Source: Porphyromonadaceae bacterium
Lineage (GTDB): Bacteria; Bacteroidota; Bacteroidia; Bacteroidales; Paludibacteraceae
Direction: 5' to 3'
DNA length: 7,389 nt
NCBI GenBank assembly: GCA_905372605.1
Contig: CAJPPQ010000059.1
Coordinates: 1-7,389, forward strand
In this document: positions 5,866-7,389 of the stretch, in pieces
Numbering within the stretch: position 1 is the first letter of the stretch
Layout: each line of letters starts with the position of its first letter
The notes under the pieces: model-generated
What the model was told of the DNA's origin: nothing
Database searches by the model: none
The model's input: only the letters and a program-made list of their open reading frames with translations
Translations under genes and position numbers: made by a program

Positions 5866-6600
5866 TTAATTCCTAATATTGAGCCGTTCCCACCAGCACA
5901 GCGGGAAGATACGCCACACGGCTACAACCAACCGATATCTCCAGTCGATTATGGCGGTACGCTTTTTTTTCTTTATAGCTCGCACGATATGTCGGGCTAC
6001 GTTTTGTGGCTTCATTAGCATAGGATAGTGCTTCTGGTCGTTGAGCAGGTCTGTATCTACAAACCCAGGAAGTATATCCGTAAATTTGATATTCAAGTGT
6101 TTGATGTGAGCCAACTGCGCAAGCGACTCCAAATATATACTTTGCATACGCTTAGTAGCTGAATATGAAGGAGCTACACCTATACCTTTGGTACCTGCTA
6201 TAGAACTAATAATAGCGATATGCCCACCTCTATCGTTATTTTGCTCGAAATATTTATACGCCATATCTATCATCCTGACAAAACCCAAACCATTGGTATA
6301 CAATGTATCAAGCTCTATTTCGATATCTAAATTGGGATTCTGTTTGCCTACACCCGAAGCGTGAAAATAGAGGTCTATCCCGCCCATAGCGGATATGAGC
6401 TGTTGTAGGCAGTCGGGAGCATCGTCACGGCAAATATCGATAGTCTGTACAAATACTCTATCGGGAGCTAATCTTCGCAACTCCTCGAGCCTATCTTCTC
6501 TGCGTCCGGCGATACCGATAGTCCAACCATCGTCTAAAAGTAACTTTGCCACCTCAGAACCGATACCCGAAGTAGCTCCGACAATTACAGCCTTGTTCAT
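5866..6600 (-). CDS. Short-chain dehydrogenase/reductase (SDR family)
   Basis: 244 residues from ATG 6598-6600, a normal classical-SDR length. It is a cytoplasmic or membrane-associated NAD(P)-dependent oxidoreductase of unknown substrate. The nucleotide-binding motif is GATSGIG (8-14); Arg33-Arg34 after the second strand suggest NADPH preference. HASGVG (80-85) stands where NNAG is usual; Asn103 fits the structural Asn. The catalytic residues are present: Ser133 in ISSIAG, Tyr146 and Lys150 in YSATK, and the PGFVDT motif is at 178-183. The C-terminal tail (about 219-240), rich in Trp, Val and Arg (VVAVWRIFPLCWW), is amphipathic to hydrophobic and could attach the enzyme to the membrane, as in DltE-like and related SDRs. 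It has a probable promoter of its own at 6632-6663 and is separated from rpsU by 158 bases that include the rpsU promoter. Confidence 0.9.
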   Translation of the reverse strand: MNKAVIVGATSGIGSEVAKLLLDDGWTIGIAGRREDRLEELRRLAPDRVFVQTIDICRDDAPDCLQQLISAMGGIDLYFHASGVGKQNPNLDIEIELDTLYTNGLGFVRMIDMAYKYFEQNNDRGGHIAIISSIAGTKGIGVAPSYSATKRMQSIYLESLAQLAHIKHLNIKFTDILPGFVDTDLLNDQKHYPMLMKPQNVARHIVRAIKKKKRTAIIDWRYRLVVAVWRIFPLCWWERLNIRN

Positions 6601-6631
6601 CTGTCTTATTAACCTATAAAAATTTGCGTGG

Positions 6632-6663
6632 CGAAATTAGTAAAAATTTCCTACATACGCAAA
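6632..6663 (-). promoter_or_regulatory. Probable promoter of the SDR gene
   Basis: On the minus strand TTTG (6660-6663) is followed after 20 bases by TAATTTCG (6632-6639), one mismatch from the -7 consensus TAnnTTTG. The -7 box ends 31 bases before the ATG at 6598-6600, so the leader would be about 25 bases. Spacing and sequence both fit the Bacteroidota vegetative promoter. Confidence 0.5.
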
Positions 6664-6705
6664 AAACTTAGGACAAACCTACAATCTACTCTAAATTACA
6701 ATCAA

Positions 6706-7179
6706 TCATTTATTCAACAACACTTTATCGATAGCCTCTTTCAAAGCGTTTTTGGGCATCGCCCCTTGAGCCATCTGAGGAGCACCCTCCATAGGCACAA
6801 ATAGCAAGGTAGGTATCGACTGTATACCGAAAGCAGCGGCAAGCTCTTGCTCTTCTTCGGTATTGATCTTATATACATATATACTGTCACCATATTCGGC
6901 GGCTAACTCCTCGAGTATGGGAGCTATCATCTTGCAAGGTCCGCACCAAGAGGCATAGAAGTCTATTACGGCTGGACGGTCGCCAAGATATTTCCATTCG
7001 TTAGGTGAGGTCTCATAGTCGGCTACCTTAGCGAGAAACTCACTTTTAGTAAGATGTATTGTCTGCATTTTTTTCTCTTTATTATTTGTATTTTGTTGAT
7101 TATCACTGTCTGAATTGCGGCAACACGATACTATGACCATTACTGCCGATAAGATAAAAGCATATTTGGTTTTTCTCAT
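6706..7179 (-). CDS. Thioredoxin-fold lipoprotein (periplasmic thioredoxin)
   Basis: 157 residues from ATG 7177-7179. Residues 1-18 are a lipoprotein signal peptide (MRKTKY, then a hydrophobic stretch) leading to IVSC with Cys19 as the likely lipidated residue and a second Cys at 20. A polar Asn/Ser/Gln linker runs from 21 to 37. The rest is a complete thioredoxin domain: PAVIDFYASWCGPCK with the redox pair Cys79/Cys82, and the cis-proline loop QSIPTL with Pro123. It should act as a membrane-anchored thiol-disulfide reductant on the periplasmic side, needing electrons from an inner-membrane donor. An internal ATG at residue 38 would give a 120-residue cytoplasmic thioredoxin, but the well-formed signal peptide favours the longer form. 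A -7 promoter element lies at 7239-7246. Similar Trx paralogues are common in Bacteroides. Confidence 0.92.
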   Translation of the reverse strand: MRKTKYAFILSAVMVIVSCCRNSDSDNQQNTNNKEKKMQTIHLTKSEFLAKVADYETSPNEWKYLGDRPAVIDFYASWCGPCKMIAPILEELAAEYGDSIYVYKINTEEEQELAAAFGIQSIPTLLFVPMEGAPQMAQGAMPKNALKEAIDKVLLNK

Positions 7180-7238
7180 CTCGATCTCTGATTTACTTAC
7201 TATTATATCGGTAAAATTATAACATTAATATTTCGGTG

Positions 7239-7246
7239 CAAAGGTA
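7239..7246 (-). promoter_or_regulatory. -7 promoter element of the thioredoxin lipoprotein gene
   Basis: On the minus strand TACCTTTG matches TAnnTTTG exactly and lies 59 bases before the ATG. No perfect TTTG occurs at the right distance; the nearest -33 candidates (TTGG or GTTG at 7269-7273) are weak and spaced 22-23 bases away. The remaining sequence to the window end (7274-7389) is AT-rich with stops in all frames, and I see no gene, hairpin or repeat in it. Confidence 0.5.
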
Positions 7247-7389
7247 ATATATTCTATTCAAAAAGTCGCCAACAACAATATAATATCGTTATTCTCAAAA
7301 AAAACTTCAAACCATTTAATTACAACCAATAAACCATACTCATTGAATCCTAAACACCGACACCATAATTCGATACCATACTTTTATAT

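Noticed and set aside
5818..6018. Plus-strand frame of 66 codons at the SDR 3' end
   Set aside because: Antisense to the SDR coding region; no promoter or recognisable protein.
6672..6684. Small inverted repeat TAGG/CCTA followed by a T-run on the minus strand, a possible terminator after the thioredoxin gene
   Set aside because: The stem is only four base pairs and flanking bases do not extend it; too weak to call.

Overview
The window looks like a chromosomal segment of a member of the Bacteroidota, probably order Bacteroidales. The evidence is AT-rich DNA, starts without Shine-Dalgarno sequences, Bacteroides-type promoter elements (TAnnTTTG near -7, TTTG near -33), lipoproteins with Bacteroidota-style signal peptides, and the rpsU-xerC pair. 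Every gene I can support lies on the minus strand, so transcription runs from high to low coordinates. I cannot name a genus.

Layout in transcription order: a thioredoxin-fold lipoprotein (6706-7179) behind a -7 element; a short-chain dehydrogenase/reductase (5866-6600) with its own likely promoter; ribosomal protein bS21 (rpsU, 5516-5707) behind a near-perfect Bacteroidota promoter; a complete Xer-type tyrosine recombinase (4610-5497); a short, degenerate beta-ketoacyl-synthase-like protein (4037-4555); a THUMP-domain RNA methyltransferase (2848-4020); an outer-membrane beta-barrel protein (1980-2765); a lipoprotein that appears split by a frameshift (1707-1925 plus 1303-1704); a rho-independent terminator (1214-1251); a polytopic flippase-like membrane protein with an apparent TTG start (252-1202); and the first 45 codons of a small putative DNA-binding protein running off the window start (1-137).

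Functionally, rpsU, xerC, the synthase-like gene and the methyltransferase are closely spaced (16-54 bases) and may be co-transcribed. They combine translation/rRNA modification and chromosome maintenance with one protein of unknown role. The beta-barrel and lipoprotein form a second, envelope-directed pair ending at the terminator. The thioredoxin lipoprotein probably acts in the periplasm.

I find no mobile element, CRISPR array, RNA gene or defence-like cluster, and no clear sign of a wholly new system. The points most worth checking are the frameshifted lipoprotein, the terminator that sits directly on the start of the flippase gene and overlaps its only promoter-like element, and the catalytically doubtful ketosynthase-like protein.
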